From Gallionella sp. (GTDB lineage Bacteria > Pseudomonadota > Gammaproteobacteria > Burkholderiales > Gallionellaceae): a stretch of DNA of 47,660 nucleotides. The stretch's first letter is position 1. Every line of letters starts with the position of its first letter. A program made the translations under genes and the position numbers. Positions 29,061-38,377 of this stretch are shown in pieces. The notes beneath the pieces are model-generated. The model was not told the origin of the DNA. It did no database searches and was given only the letters and a program-made list of their open reading frames with translations. The stretch spans positions 1 to 47,660 of the forward strand of contig JAUSNM010000089.1 of the NCBI GenBank assembly GCA_030645535.1. Reading direction: 5' to 3'.

Positions 29061-30442
29061 CACGCTTGCGAGACAAATCTGTTCTGGTAATCGGTCTCGG
29101 TGAGACAGGGTTATCCATGGTGCGCTGGTTGAGCGCACAAGGCGCGCGCCTGCGCGTTGCGGACAGTCGCGTAACTGCGCCCGGCCTGGAAGAGGTGGCA
29201 AGGTTGGTTGCAAAGGAGCAGATATTTTGTGGTGCATTCGATGACGCGCTGTTTGCAGGCATCGATCTGATCGCGATCAGTCCGGGTGTGCCATTGTCCG
29301 ACCCGCATGTTGCAGCTGCGCTGGCGCGAGGCATACCTGTTGTCGGCGACATCGAACTCTTTGCCCAGCAGATGCAGGATTCAAGAGGCGGTGCCAAAGT
29401 TATCGCAATAACCGGTTCGAACGGCAAGACGACAGTGACCAGTATGGTGGAACACCTGTGCAAGGCTGCCGGTTTTGACGCCGTAGCGGCAGGCAATATT
29501 TCGCCTGCGGTACTGGATGTGGTGATGCTGCGCGGTGACAGGCAGCCCCAGGTGTGGGTGCTGGAGTTGTCCAGTTTTCAGCTGGAAACCACTGCAACGT
29601 TAAAGGTGGATGCGGCCACCGTGCTGAATGTCAGCGAGGATCATCTGGATCGCTATGCAGGCATGGATAACTATGCGGCGGCCAAAGAGCGGATTTTCAA
29701 GGGTTGCAGCGTACAGGTTCTGAATCGGGACGATGCGCGCAGTATCTGCATGAAGGGCGCTGCAAGCGAATTCATCAGTTTCGGTTTGAATCTGCCTGCG
29801 CGCGAAACGGATTTTGGCATCGAGCGGAAAAGCAATGAAGTCTGGTTGGTGCAGGGCAGCCTTCGCCTGATCAAAGCCTCTGAACTGCAACTGGCAGGGT
29901 TGCACAATGTTGCCAATGCGCTGGCCGCCCTGGCGTTGTGTCGCGCAATTGGTTTGCCGATGCCTGTACTGCTGGATGCACTGCGCAGTTTCAAGGGATT
30001 GCCACACCGCGTGGAACGCATCAACCAGATACAGGGTGTGACGTTCTATGACGACTCAAAGGGAACCAATGTCGGCGCGACTGTCGCAGCCCTCGAAGGT
30101 ATGGGCTGCAAGGTCGTATTGATCGCAGGTGGCGTCGGCAAGGAACAGGATTTTTCACCCTTAAAACCTGTCGTTCAAGAACACGCGCGCGCGGTTGTGC
30201 TGATCGGGCGCGATGCAATGTTGATCGCAGCAGCGCTGCATGGCTGCGATGTTCCTGTGCAGTACGCCGTGGACATGAGTGAGGCTGTGCGCGAGGCTGC
30301 GAAGCTCGCGCTGCCAGGGGATGCCGTACTGCTGTCTCCTGCCTGTGCCAGCTTCGATATGTACCGCAATTATGCCCATCGCGCGGAAGTCTTTGTCGGG
30401 GAAGTGCGCAAGTTGAATGAGGAGGGCGCATGGCCTCATTAG
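29057..30442 (+). CDS. murD: UDP-MurNAc-L-alanine:D-glutamate ligase
   Basis: 461 residues from the ATG at 29057 (ATGA overlap with mraY); the open frame extends upstream into mraY but those codons are not homologous. It adds D-glutamate to UDP-MurNAc-L-Ala. Motifs: [17 protein letters not shown] at the N-terminus, ATP loop [33 protein letters not shown], and [19 protein letters not shown]. It overlaps ftsW by 13 bases. Confidence 0.97.
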   Translation: MTRLRDKSVLVIGLGETGLSMVRWLSAQGARLRVADSRVTAPGLEEVARLVAKEQIFCGAFDDALFAGIDLIAISPGVPLSDPHVAAALARGIPVVGDIELFAQQMQDSRGGAKVIAITGSNGKTTVTSMVEHLCKAAGFDAVAAGNISPAVLDVVMLRGDRQPQVWVLELSSFQLETTATLKVDAATVLNVSEDHLDRYAGMDNYAAAKERIFKGCSVQVLNRDDARSICMKGAASEFISFGLNLPARETDFGIERKSNEVWLVQGSLRLIKASELQLAGLHNVANALAALALCRAIGLPMPVLLDALRSFKGLPHRVERINQIQGVTFYDDSKGTNVGATVAALEGMGCKVVLIAGGVGKEQDFSPLKPVVQEHARAVVLIGRDAMLIAAALHGCDVPVQYAVDMSEAVREAAKLALPGDAVLLSPACASFDMYRNYAHRAEVFVGEVRKLNEEGAWPH

Positions 30443-31593
30443 TCAGGACACGTACGCCGCCTCCTCAGGCGCAGTTCGATAATCTGCTGATCTGGGTGTT
30501 CATCGCCCTGCTGTCTGTCGGCCTGGTAATGGTGTATTCGTCATCTATCGCCACCGCCGAGGGCAGCAAATTTACCGGGCATCAGGCCACCTATTACCTG
30601 ATGCGGCACAGCATGTTCATCGCGGTGGGATTGATCGCAGGCGTAATCGCGTTTCAGGTGCCGGTGCAGTTCTGGCAGACCTGGTCACCCTATTTGTTCC
30701 TGGCGGGGGCCGCGCTGCTGATCCTGGTGCTGATCCCGCATGTCGGGCGCGAAGTGAACGGCAGCCGTCGCTGGTTATCGCTGTTCGTGATCAATTTGCA
30801 GCCTTCCGAATTGATGAAGCTGTTTGCCGTGATGTATGCGGCCGATTACACGGTACGCAAGGGCAATGTAAAGCATCTGTTCATCCAGGCATTCCTGCCG
30901 ATGTTCGCCGTCATGGTGGTCATCGGCGGTTTGTTGCTGCAAGAGCCGGACATGGGCGCATTCGTGGTGATCCTGTCGATTGCTTTCTGCACGCTGTGGC
31001 TGGGCGGCTTCAACGTCAAGGTGTTCGGCGCACTGATCGTGGCGCTGCCACTGGCCTTTGCCGCGCTGATATTTTCATCTCCTTACCGGATGCAGCGCGT
31101 GATCGGTTTCATGGATCCCTGGGCTGACCCGTATGGCAAGGGGTATCAGCTCAGTCACGCGCTGATCGCTTTCGGACGCGGAGAACGATTCGGCGTTGGC
31201 CTGGGTGCCAGTGTGGAGAAATTATTCTACCTGCCGGAAGCGCATACCGATTTCCTGATGGCTGTGATTGCCGAAGAGTTGGGGCTGGCGGGCGTGATCT
31301 GCGTGCTTGCGCTGTTCGCAATGGTGGTGATACGCGCGTTTCAGATTGGCCGGCATGCCGCGTTTCTGGAACGCAATTATTCAGCCCTGGTGGCGCAAGG
31401 TATCGGCGTGTGGATCGGCGTGCAGGCGACGATCAACATCGGCGTGAATATGGGGGTATTGCCGACCAAGGGATTGACGCTGCCGTTCCTGAGTTTCGGC
31501 GGCAGCGGCGTGGTGGTGAATTGCATCGCCGCCGCCGTGCTGCTGCGCGTCGATTATGAAAACCGAAGGTTGGCCAGAGGCATGCCAGCATGA
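30430..31593 (+). CDS. ftsW: peptidoglycan glycosyltransferase FtsW
   Basis: 387 residues with GGAGGG before the ATG. A SEDS-family polytopic membrane protein with about ten helices that polymerises septal glycan strands from lipid II. Signatures: [23 protein letters not shown], the LQPSELMKL motif, and the C-terminal [21 protein letters not shown] (shown in part) typical of FtsW/RodA. The stop shares ATGA with the following repeat ORF, and its last bases (GAGGCATGCCAGCATG) are repeated 99 bases downstream. Confidence 0.96.
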   Translation: MASLVRTRTPPPQAQFDNLLIWVFIALLSVGLVMVYSSSIATAEGSKFTGHQATYYLMRHSMFIAVGLIAGVIAFQVPVQFWQTWSPYLFLAGAALLILVLIPHVGREVNGSRRWLSLFVINLQPSELMKLFAVMYAADYTVRKGNVKHLFIQAFLPMFAVMVVIGGLLLQEPDMGAFVVILSIAFCTLWLGGFNVKVFGALIVALPLAFAALIFSSPYRMQRVIGFMDPWADPYGKGYQLSHALIAFGRGERFGVGLGASVEKLFYLPEAHTDFLMAVIAEELGLAGVICVLALFAMVVIRAFQIGRHAAFLERNYSALVAQGIGVWIGVQATINIGVNMGVLPTKGLTLPFLSFGGSGVVVNCIAAAVLLRVDYENRRLARGMPA

Positions 31594-31787
31594 CAATAAA
31601 AAATCTCCAACCTTCTGTTTCGGCGCAGGCAAGAGGCTTGCGTGGGTATGTGCGTCAAAACTTCCCGGCTTGCACGAGGCATGCCAGCATGATTTTAAAT
31701 AATCGCAAGTCTTCTGTTTCGGCGCAGGCAAGCGGCTTGAGTGGGTATTTGCGTCAAAACCTCTCGGCTTGCACGGGGAGTGACCGC
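31581..31787 (+). repeat. 99-bp tandem duplication at the ftsW-murG junction
   Basis: Two units (31581-31679 and 31680-31778) begin CATGCCAGCATG and share the long block TTCTGTTTCGGCGCAGGCAA, then GCTTG, GTGGGTAT and GCGTCAAAAC. The start of a third copy is seen at the ATG at 31788. Divergence is mostly point changes, with no frame loss because the period is a multiple of three. Confidence 0.85.
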
Positions 31788-31898
31788 ATGAATATCAGGA
31801 TGCAGGATTGGGGAGAGCGCAGCGAGGGGCGCAGGATTCAGGTAAAACCCGGTTGCGTTGAGCTTGATTGCGATCATTCAGTGAGTCGCTATTTATGA
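31590..31898 (+). CDS. small ORF made of 33-residue tandem repeats, between ftsW and murG
   Basis: 102 codons, not a recognised family. ATG at 31590 overlaps the ftsW stop and its TGA overlaps the murG start, both as ATGA. The first two 33-codon units share SVSAQA-x-GL-x-GY-x-RQN-x-x-ACT; unit starts, each with ATG, lie at 31590, 31689 and 31788, exactly 99 bases apart, while the third unit departs into heptamer-like sequence (GMQDWGERS region) and ends VSRYL. The protein is small, basic in the repeats, with no membrane segment. Either a real coupled peptide or, more likely, an expanded DNA repeat whose frame is preserved so that ribosomes still reach murG. Expression is unproven. Confidence 0.4.
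   Translation: MTIKNLQPSVSAQARGLRGYVRQNFPACTRHASMILNNRKSSVSAQASGLSGYLRQNLSACTGSDRMNIRMQDWGERSEGRRIQVKPGCVELDCDHSVSRYL
31797..31842 (+). repeat. heptamer-type repeat before murG
   Basis: AGGATGCAGGATTGG and CAGGATTCAGG (31832-31842) are degenerate copies of the GGATTCA family seen elsewhere in the window, separated by GGGAGAGCGCAGCGAGG. They fall inside the small ORF. Confidence 0.55.
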
Positions 31899-32956
31899 GC
31901 CGTTCAATTCTCATTATGGCCGGTGGTACTGGAGGTCATATTTTTCCGGCTCTTGCGGTTGCTGACATCCTGCGCGAGCAGGGGTGGCAGGTGACGTGGC
32001 TGGGCGCGCCGAACAGCATGGAAGCCGATCTGGTGCCGAAACACGGTTTTGAAATGGCAATGGTGCGATTCAAAGGTCTGCGCGGCAATGGTTTGCTGCG
32101 CAAGTTGCTGCTGCCGCTAAACCTCGCAGTTGCGTTGTGGCAAAGCGCTGTTGCGATGTTTCGCTACAGGCCGGACGTGGTGCTGGGCATGGGCGGTTAC
32201 ATCACCTTCCCGGGCGGCTTGATGGCGGCCTTGCTGCGCAGACCTCTCGTTATTCACGAACAGAATTCGGTAGCAGGATTGAGCAACAAGGTGCTGGCGA
32301 AGTTTGCGCAAAAGGTGCTGAGTGGTTTCCCCGATGTATTGCCGAAAGCCATCTGGTGCGGCAATCCGGTGCGCAGCAGTATCGCTGCGTTGCCAGAGCC
32401 GCAGCAGCGCTATACAGCGCGCACCGGCCGTTTGAACGTGCTGGTGGTGGGTGGCAGTCTGGGCGCGAAGGCGATCAATGAAGCGGTGCCACAGGCACTG
32501 GCAAAGTTGCCTGAAGCGGCGCGTCCCAATGTATTGCATCAGACCGGCAAGAATCATCACGCCGCCGTTGTGGCTTTGTACAAAGAGGCGGGTGTGCAGG
32601 CCGACATCCAGTCATTCATTGCGGATATGGCAGTCAGCTATGCGCAAGCCGATCTGGTGATTTGCCGTGCCGGTGCGCTGACGGTGGCTGAGCTGGCCGC
32701 CGCAGGGGTCGCCAGTCTGCTGATTCCGTTCCCGTTTGCGGTGGACGATCACCAGACGCACAACGCATGCTTTTTGAGCGAGCGGGGCGCCGCAGTACTT
32801 TTACCCCAACATGAACTGAATGCGGAAAAGCTTGCGAATTTTCTGGGCGAATTCAGTCGTGAAAAATTGATGGAAATGGCGCAGCGGGCACGCAGTCTCG
32901 CCCGTCCGGAAGCCGCTGAAAAAGTTGCGAACGTATGCAGGGAGTTGGCAGAATGA
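31895..32956 (+). CDS. murG: lipid II synthase MurG
   Basis: 353 residues from the ATG at 31895 ([20 protein letters not shown]); nine extra upstream codons belong to the repeat region. It adds GlcNAc from UDP-GlcNAc to lipid I on the inner face of the membrane. GT-B fold motifs: the glycine loop [60 protein letters not shown] and [19 protein letters not shown] overlap with murC at 32953-32956. Confidence 0.97.
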   Translation: MSRSILIMAGGTGGHIFPALAVADILREQGWQVTWLGAPNSMEADLVPKHGFEMAMVRFKGLRGNGLLRKLLLPLNLAVALWQSAVAMFRYRPDVVLGMGGYITFPGGLMAALLRRPLVIHEQNSVAGLSNKVLAKFAQKVLSGFPDVLPKAIWCGNPVRSSIAALPEPQQRYTARTGRLNVLVVGGSLGAKAINEAVPQALAKLPEAARPNVLHQTGKNHHAAVVALYKEAGVQADIQSFIADMAVSYAQADLVICRAGALTVAELAAAGVASLLIPFPFAVDDHQTHNACFLSERGAAVLLPQHELNAEKLANFLGEFSREKLMEMAQRARSLARPEAAEKVANVCRELAE

Positions 32957-34353
32957 GACATAAAATTAAACAGATCCATTTTGTCGGGATCGGCGGATCT
33001 GGCATGAACGGGATAGCCGAGGTGCTGTTCAATCTGGGTTTCGAGGTCAGCGGTTCGGATCTCGGAGAGAACGCGGCGACTAAACGCTTAAGCGGTTTGG
33101 GCGTTAAGGTCACGATCGGTCATGCCGAGGCTAACCTGACAGATGCGGATGTCGTGGTGGTATCCACCGCTGTGGGTGGCGATAATCCGGAAGTGTTGGC
33201 TGCGCGTGCGCGCCACATTCCGGTCGTGCCGCGCGCGATGATGCTGGCTGAATTGATGCGTTTGCGTCAGGGGATTGCGGTGGCCGGCACACACGGCAAG
33301 ACCACGACCACCTCGTTGACGGCCAGCGTATTGGCGCGGGGCGGATTCGATCCTACCTTCGTGATAGGCGGCAAGCTCAACAGCAGCGGCACCAACGCCA
33401 AGCTGGGAACCGGTGAATTCATCGTCGTGGAAGCGGATGAGTCTGACGCGTCGTTCCTGTATTTGCAGCCGATACTCGCTGTAATTACCAATATCGATGA
33501 AGACCATATGGAAACTTATGGTCATGACTTTGCGCGCCTGAAGCAGGCATTTGTGGATTTCGTCGAACATCTGCCGTTTTATGGCCGCGCGATGGTGTGC
33601 GTGGACGACGCCAATATCCGCGAAATATTGCCGCGCATCACCAAGCCGGTGACGACTTACGGATTCAGCGAGGATGCGCAAATCCGCGCGGTCGACGTGC
33701 GTCATCAGGGCGGGCAGATGTGCTTCACCGCCCTTTGCCGGCAGAACGGCACGCCGCGCGATCTGGACATCACCCTCAATCTTCCCGGGCGGCACAACGT
33801 ATTGAACGCGCTGGCCGCGATTGCGATTGCGCTGGAAGTCGGTGTGGCGGATGACGCGATTGTGGCTGCTTTGAGCGAGTTCGAGGGGGTCGGCAGGCGC
33901 TTTCAGCGCTACGGGGAAATTAAACTGCCGGATGGCGGCACGTTCACACTCATCGATGATTACGGGCACCACCCGGTCGAGATGGCGGCGACACTGGCTG
34001 CCGTGCGCGGTGCGTTTCCCGGACGCCGGCTGGTGCTTTCATTCCAGCCGCATCGCTATACACGCACCCGCGACTTGTTCGAAGACTTCGTGAAAATTTT
34101 GTGCGGCGTGGATGCCTTGCTGCTCGCGGAAGTGTATGCGGCAGGCGAGCCGCGACTGGTTGCGGCCGATGGCCGGGCGATGATGCACGCATTGCGGCTG
34201 GCGGGTCAAAGCGAAGCCATTTTCGTCGAGCATATTGCCGACATGCCACAGTCCATATTGCAAATGGCCAGAGATGGCGATGTGGTCGTCACGATGGGTG
34301 CGGGCACAATCGGCAATGTGCCGGCGGCTGTCAGGCAGCTGGCACAGATATGA
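32953..34353 (+). CDS. murC: UDP-N-acetylmuramate:L-alanine ligase
   Basis: 466 residues from the ATG at 32953 with GGGAG upstream. First amino-acid addition to UDP-MurNAc. Motifs: [21 protein letters not shown] loop [12 protein letters not shown], the [10 protein letters not shown] carbamate/metal region, [11 protein letters not shown], and [14 protein letters not shown]. The stop overlaps the murB start (ATGA, 34350-34353). Confidence 0.97.
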   Translation: MRHKIKQIHFVGIGGSGMNGIAEVLFNLGFEVSGSDLGENAATKRLSGLGVKVTIGHAEANLTDADVVVVSTAVGGDNPEVLAARARHIPVVPRAMMLAELMRLRQGIAVAGTHGKTTTTSLTASVLARGGFDPTFVIGGKLNSSGTNAKLGTGEFIVVEADESDASFLYLQPILAVITNIDEDHMETYGHDFARLKQAFVDFVEHLPFYGRAMVCVDDANIREILPRITKPVTTYGFSEDAQIRAVDVRHQGGQMCFTALCRQNGTPRDLDITLNLPGRHNVLNALAAIAIALEVGVADDAIVAALSEFEGVGRRFQRYGEIKLPDGGTFTLIDDYGHHPVEMAATLAAVRGAFPGRRLVLSFQPHRYTRTRDLFEDFVKILCGVDALLLAEVYAAGEPRLVAADGRAMMHALRLAGQSEAIFVEHIADMPQSILQMARDGDVVVTMGAGTIGNVPAAVRQLAQI

Positions 34354-36326
34354 ACATGATAGAGCCGACACAATTCATCAAAGCCGTGCTGCGCGGCAAG
34401 CTGAGCCTTGCAGAATCCATGCGCCGCCACACCAGTTGGCGCGCAGGCGGCGTGGCTGACCGGCTCTATCAGCCTGCCGATCTGGATGATATGCGGGTGT
34501 ACTTGTGCAGCCTGCCATTGAATGAACCAGTGGTGGCCGTGGGTCTGGGCAGCAACCTGCTGGTGCGCGACGGCGGATTGCGCGGCACGGTTTTGTTGCT
34601 GCATGGCGGATTGAACGAACTGAGCGTGCAGGCCGACGGGATGATCTATGTGCAGGCCGGTGTGCCGGGCGCGAAGCTGGCTCGATATGCCGCCTTGCAC
34701 GGGCGTCGCGGTGCTGAATTTTGCGCCGGTATTCCCGGCACGCTGGGCGGCATGCTGGCGATGAACGCCGGTTGCTATGGCAGCGAAATCTGGCAGCACG
34801 TCGCGAAGGTGCAGGTCGTGACCCGCAGCGGCGAATTGAAGGTGAGAACGCGAGAGGAATATGAAATTGGCTATCGGAGTGTAAGCAGGATCGAGGATCG
34901 AGGATCGAGGATCGAACACCCCTCCCCCGCTAGCGGGGGAGGGGTTGGGGGAGAGGGTAATTCCTCAATCCAGAATCCAGAATCCTCAGAATTCTTCGTC
35001 GGTGCCTGGTTATCGTTCGAGCAGGGTGATGGCGAAATAGCGCGCAGACAGATCAAGGAGTTGCTGAGCAAACGCATCAGCAGTCAGCCGTTGAATCTGC
35101 CGAATGCGGGTTCGGTGTTCCGCAATCCGCCGGGGGATCATGCAGCGCGACTGATTGAGCAGTGCAGCCTCAAAGGTCGGTATGTTGGCGGTGCGCAAGT
35201 GTCTGAAAAACATGCGAATTTTATCGTTAACACAGGCGGGGCCACGGCGGCAGACATCGAGAATCTGATCTGCTCGGTGCGTGAAATTGTAGCTGCTCAA
35301 ACCGGGGTGGTGTTGCACACGGAAGTAAAAATCATAGGCGAGACAGGAATTATGGATAAAAAGAATAGCGATCCTCGCACACCGACTCTGAATCCTGAAT
35401 CCAGCATCCTCGATCCTGGTTCATTTGGCAAAGTAGCCGTGTTGTTTGGCGGGCGCTCCGCCGAGCGTGAAGTTTCTTTGAAGAGCGGCGCGGCGGTATT
35501 GGCATCCCTGCTGCGTAGCGGCGTGGATGCGCATGCGTTCGATCCTGCCACGCGCAATTTGCAGGAACTGGTGATTGAGGGTTTCGATCGCGTCTTCATC
35601 GCGTTGCACGGACGAGGCGGTGAAGACGGCACGGTGCAAGGCGCACTGGAGTTGCTGGGCATGCCTTATACCGGCAGCGGCGTGATGGCCTCCGCCCTTG
35701 GCATGGACAAGTGGCGCAGCAAGCTGGTATGGCAGGCGGGCGGTTTGCCTATCCCCGCCTTCCAGATCATCGATGAGCATAGCGTGAGTGCTGACGTAGT
35801 TGGGCAGCTGGGCTTGCCGCTGTTCGTCAAACCTGCCAATGAAGGTTCCAGCGTCGGCATCAGCAAGGTCAAAGCAGAGAACGAATTACAGGCCGCCTAT
35901 CAGAGCGCCGCACGTCACGACAAGCTGGTGATCGCGGAGAGTTTCATTGGCGGCGGCGAATACACCGTGGCGATCCTGGGTGAGCAGGCCTTGCCGGTCA
36001 TCAAGATCGAGCCCGCCAATGAGTTCTACGACTATGAGGCGAAATACCTGCGCGACGACACACGCTATCTGTGTCCGAGCGGCCTCAATGCCGAGCAGGA
36101 GATCGAAATGCAGCGCCTCGCGAAGACGGCTTTTGCACTGATCGGCGGGCAATGCTGGGGACGCGTGGACTTTCTGATGAGCGAGGATGGCCGCCCCTAC
36201 GTGCTCGAAGCGAATACCTCGCCTGGCATGACTGATCACAGTCTGGTGCCGATGGCGGCGCGTCAGGCGGGCATCAGCTTTGATGGATTGGTGCTGCGTG
36301 TTTTAGGAATGGCGCATGTGGGATAA
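34350..36326 (+). CDS. murB-ddl: MurB-Ddl fusion: UDP-N-acetylenolpyruvoylglucosamine reductase joined to D-alanine:D-alanine ligase
   Basis: One open frame of 658 codons with no stop between the two enzymes. Residues 1-334 are MurB (reduces enolpyruvyl-UDP-GlcNAc to UDP-MurNAc with NADPH/FAD): [49 protein letters not shown], the catalytic serine in NAGSVFRNP and Glu in TEVKIIGE. Residues 335-658 are Ddl (joins two D-alanines with ATP): [67 protein letters not shown]. Usually these are separate adjacent genes. Two heptamer insertions occur: residues about 179-212 of MurB and the first about 20 codons of the Ddl part. An internal ATG at 35352 with AGGA 3 bases before it could still give free Ddl. 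Confidence 0.88.
   Translation: MNMIEPTQFIKAVLRGKLSLAESMRRHTSWRAGGVADRLYQPADLDDMRVYLCSLPLNEPVVAVGLGSNLLVRDGGLRGTVLLLHGGLNELSVQADGMIYVQAGVPGAKLARYAALHGRRGAEFCAGIPGTLGGMLAMNAGCYGSEIWQHVAKVQVVTRSGELKVRTREEYEIGYRSVSRIEDRGSRIEHPSPASGGGVGGEGNSSIQNPESSEFFVGAWLSFEQGDGEIARRQIKELLSKRISSQPLNLPNAGSVFRNPPGDHAARLIEQCSLKGRYVGGAQVSEKHANFIVNTGGATAADIENLICSVREIVAAQTGVVLHTEVKIIGETGIMDKKNSDPRTPTLNPESSILDPGSFGKVAVLFGGRSAEREVSLKSGAAVLASLLRSGVDAHAFDPATRNLQELVIEGFDRVFIALHGRGGEDGTVQGALELLGMPYTGSGVMASALGMDKWRSKLVWQAGGLPIPAFQIIDEHSVSADVVGQLGLPLFVKPANEGSSVGISKVKAENELQAAYQSAARHDKLVIAESFIGGGEYTVAILGEQALPVIKIEPANEFYDYEAKYLRDDTRYLCPSGLNAEQEIEMQRLAKTAFALIGGQCWGRVDFLMSEDGRPYVLEANTSPGMTDHSLVPMAARQAGISFDGLVLRVLGMAHVG
34886..34990 (+). 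repeat. heptamer/palindrome element inserted in frame in murB
   Basis: Four tandem GGATCGA units (34888-34915), then a perfect 26-bp palindrome at 34919-34944 (CCCCTCCCCCGCT and its inverse), then inverse heptamers with CAGAATCCAGAATCC (34971-34985). It is translated as about 34 extra residues between MurB strands EIGYR and EFFVGAW. Outward heptamers facing inward around a palindrome suggest a small mobile element. Confidence 0.8.
35352..36326 (+). other. ddl: Ddl portion with possible internal start
   Basis: If translation restarts at the ATG at 35352, the product is a free D-alanine-D-alanine ligase of 324 residues starting [10 protein letters not shown]. The spacing of AGGA (35345-35348) to this ATG is short (3 bases), so reinitiation would be weak. 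Normal Ddl reaches [13 protein letters not shown] within about ten residues; here about 20 repeat-encoded residues ([13 protein letters not shown]) intervene. Confidence 0.5.
35386..35420 (+). repeat. heptamer repeat at the ddl N-terminus
   Basis: CTGAATCCTGAATCC (35388-35402) followed by AGCATCC, TCGATCC and TGG: four to five units in frame, coding [10 protein letters not shown]. Confidence 0.8.
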
Positions 36327-37044
36327 CGCCTCATTGCTGCGCAGCATCGCCAGTGCACTGTTTTTTTGCAGTGTGGTGCTGGTGTTGTACGGCATGGTGC
36401 ATTACGTGGTGCATTTGCCGCAACTGCTGCCTATCAAGACGGTGCGCCTGGTGGCTGTGCCTGGAAGGGTTGTGGCCGGTGATGTGCAGGCGATGGTACG
36501 CCAGGATGTGCAGGGTAATTTCCTGACGGTGGATATCGACAAGTTAAGGCGTTCACTGGAGAAATTGCCCTGGGTACGCAATGTCAGCATACGCCGTGAA
36601 TTTCCGAGCAGTCTGGCGTTGAGCTTTGAAGAACATCAGCCATTGGCGCGCTGGAACGATGTGGCGTTAGTGAATCAACAAGGCGAAGTGTTTTCAGCCG
36701 AAACGAGACAGGAACTGCCAAGATTTACCGGTTATGAAGGTACCTCGGCAGAAGTTTCGCAGCAATATGCAAAATTCAGCGGGCAACTGGCGGTGTTGAA
36801 TTTGCAGGTGATGCAACTGGCGCTGTCCCCCCGCCATGCCTGGAAGTTGTATTTGAGCAACAACATGGTGGTGGAGTTGGGGCGCGAAGCGATGGGGCAA
36901 CGGCTGGCACGATTTGTGTCGGTGTATCCCTATAGCCTGCTGCAAGTACCGCAGGAGGCTTCGGCGCAGGAGCCCGCGCTGCAGGTTGTGGATATGCGTT
37001 ACCGCGATGGTTTTGCAGTGAAAAAGCGACATGGCAATGTATAA
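36316..37044 (+). CDS. ftsQ: cell division protein FtsQ
   Basis: 242 residues, overlapping the ddl end by 11 bases. One membrane helix (about 12-32), a POTRA domain beginning about residue 40 ([19 protein letters not shown]) with [31 protein letters not shown] split across the strand that binds FtsB/FtsL, then a beta domain. It is the bitopic scaffold of the FtsQLB complex in the inner membrane. Confidence 0.96.
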   Translation: MWDNASLLRSIASALFFCSVVLVLYGMVHYVVHLPQLLPIKTVRLVAVPGRVVAGDVQAMVRQDVQGNFLTVDIDKLRRSLEKLPWVRNVSIRREFPSSLALSFEEHQPLARWNDVALVNQQGEVFSAETRQELPRFTGYEGTSAEVSQQYAKFSGQLAVLNLQVMQLALSPRHAWKLYLSNNMVVELGREAMGQRLARFVSVYPYSLLQVPQEASAQEPALQVVDMRYRDGFAVKKRHGNV

Positions 37045-37088
37045 GCGCATGCAAATGAAAAACAGAAAATGGCAGTGGAGACCAAGCG

Positions 37089-38312
37089 ATGAGCAGAAAT
37101 AGGGATATGAAGAATCTGGTGGTTGGCCTGGATATCGGCACGTCAAAGATTGTCGCGATAGTCGGGGAAGTCAAACCTGACGGCATGCTGGAAGTGATCG
37201 GCATGGGTATGCACGAATCATCCGGCCTGAAAAAAGGCATGGTGGTCAACATCGAGGCGACGGAGAAAGCGATTCAGCGTGCGCTGGAGGAAGCCGAACT
37301 GATGGCCGATTGCAAAATCACCGAGGTGCATACCGGCATTGCGGGCAGCCATATTCGCAGCACGAATTCACGCGGCATGGTGAAGATCAAGGATAAGGAA
37401 GTCACTCAAGCCGACATAGACCGCGTTCTTGAGACGGCCAGTTCCATCAGTCTGGCGGGCGATCAGCAGATTCTGCATGTCCTGGAGCAGGCCTTCAGTA
37501 TCGACGGGCAGGATGGCATCAAGAAGCCGCTGGGCATGAGCGGGATGCGACTGGATGTCGAGGTGCATATCGTCACGGGGGCCGTGGCAGCCGTACAGAA
37601 CATCATGAAGTGTATTCACCGCTGTGGTCTGGAAGTCAATGAGCTGATTCTGCAACCGTTGGCATCCAGCCGTGCGGTACTGGCTGACGATGAGATGGAT
37701 CTGGGCGTGTGTCTGGTAGATATCGGCGGCGGTACGACCGATATCGCGGTGTTTACCGGCGGATCGATACGGCACACCGCCGTGATCCCGATTGCCGGTG
37801 ACCAGATCACCAACGACATCGCGATGGCGTTGCGCACGCCGACCCAGGATGCCGAGGACATCAAGATCCGTCACGGTTGCGCGTTGCGCCAGCTGGCGGA
37901 CGACGGCGTGATCGAAGTGCCGGGTGTGGGCGAACGCGGGCCACGCATGTTGTCCAGGCAGACCTTGTCAGAGGTCATCGAGCCGCGCGTCGAAGAGCTC
38001 TATTCCCTGGTGCAGGCGGAGTTGCGCCGCAGTGGATTCGATGATTTGTTGTCATCCGGCATCGTGATTACCGGCGGCAGCAGCGCTATGCAGGGCATGG
38101 TCGAGCTGGGCGAGGAGATTTTTCATCTGCCGGTCAGGCTGGGTATCCCGAAATATGTCGGCGGCTTGTCGGATGTGGTGAAGACGCCACGCATGGCGAC
38201 CGGGGTGGGGCTGTTGTTATATGGCCTGGAGCACTACAAGAACAATGAAGCGGCACGCATGCAAGCGAATTCGTTTGGTGATGTGTTGGCGAAAATGAAG
38301 TCATGGTTTTAA
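37089..38312 (+). CDS. ftsA: cell division protein FtsA
   Basis: 407 residues, GGAG 8 bases before the ATG. Actin-fold ATPase that tethers FtsZ to the membrane: VVGLDIGTSKIVAIVGEV, the 1C domain, CLVDIGGGTTDIAVF, ITGGSSAMQGMVEL and a C-terminal amphipathic membrane-binding helix (SFGDVLAKMKSWF). An upstream MSRNRD leader precedes MKNLVV; the latter ATG at 37107 is an alternative start. Confidence 0.97.
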   Translation: MSRNRDMKNLVVGLDIGTSKIVAIVGEVKPDGMLEVIGMGMHESSGLKKGMVVNIEATEKAIQRALEEAELMADCKITEVHTGIAGSHIRSTNSRGMVKIKDKEVTQADIDRVLETASSISLAGDQQILHVLEQAFSIDGQDGIKKPLGMSGMRLDVEVHIVTGAVAAVQNIMKCIHRCGLEVNELILQPLASSRAVLADDEMDLGVCLVDIGGGTTDIAVFTGGSIRHTAVIPIAGDQITNDIAMALRTPTQDAEDIKIRHGCALRQLADDGVIEVPGVGERGPRMLSRQTLSEVIEPRVEELYSLVQAELRRSGFDDLLSSGIVITGGSSAMQGMVELGEEIFHLPVRLGIPKYVGGLSDVVKTPRMATGVGLLLYGLEHYKNNEAARMQANSFGDVLAKMKSWF

Positions 38313-38327
38313 GTTTTAGTTTACTGG

Positions 38328-38344
38328 TGATCAGACTCTGATCA
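38328..38344 (+). promoter_or_regulatory. hairpin in the ftsA-ftsZ gap
   Basis: TGATCAG (38328-38334) and CTGATCA (38338-38344) form a perfect 7-bp stem with loop ACT, 33 bases before the ftsZ start. No T-tract. It may be an operator half-site pair or an mRNA processing/stability structure. Confidence 0.35.
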
Positions 38345-38377
38345 GTTGAAATTTTTGTGTTATTTAAGGAGACAGCG

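Noticed and set aside
31381..31731. Minus-strand frame across the ftsW end and the 99-bp repeats
   Set aside because: Repetitive only because the DNA repeat is; most of it is antisense to ftsW and there is no start signal.
31680..31787. 99-bp repeats considered as CRISPR or a phage attachment site
   Set aside because: Only two full units, adjacent without spacers, and no integrase or cas gene.
33088..33972. 294-codon frame on the minus strand opposite murC
   Set aside because: Antisense shadow of a conserved gene, no start signal or homology.
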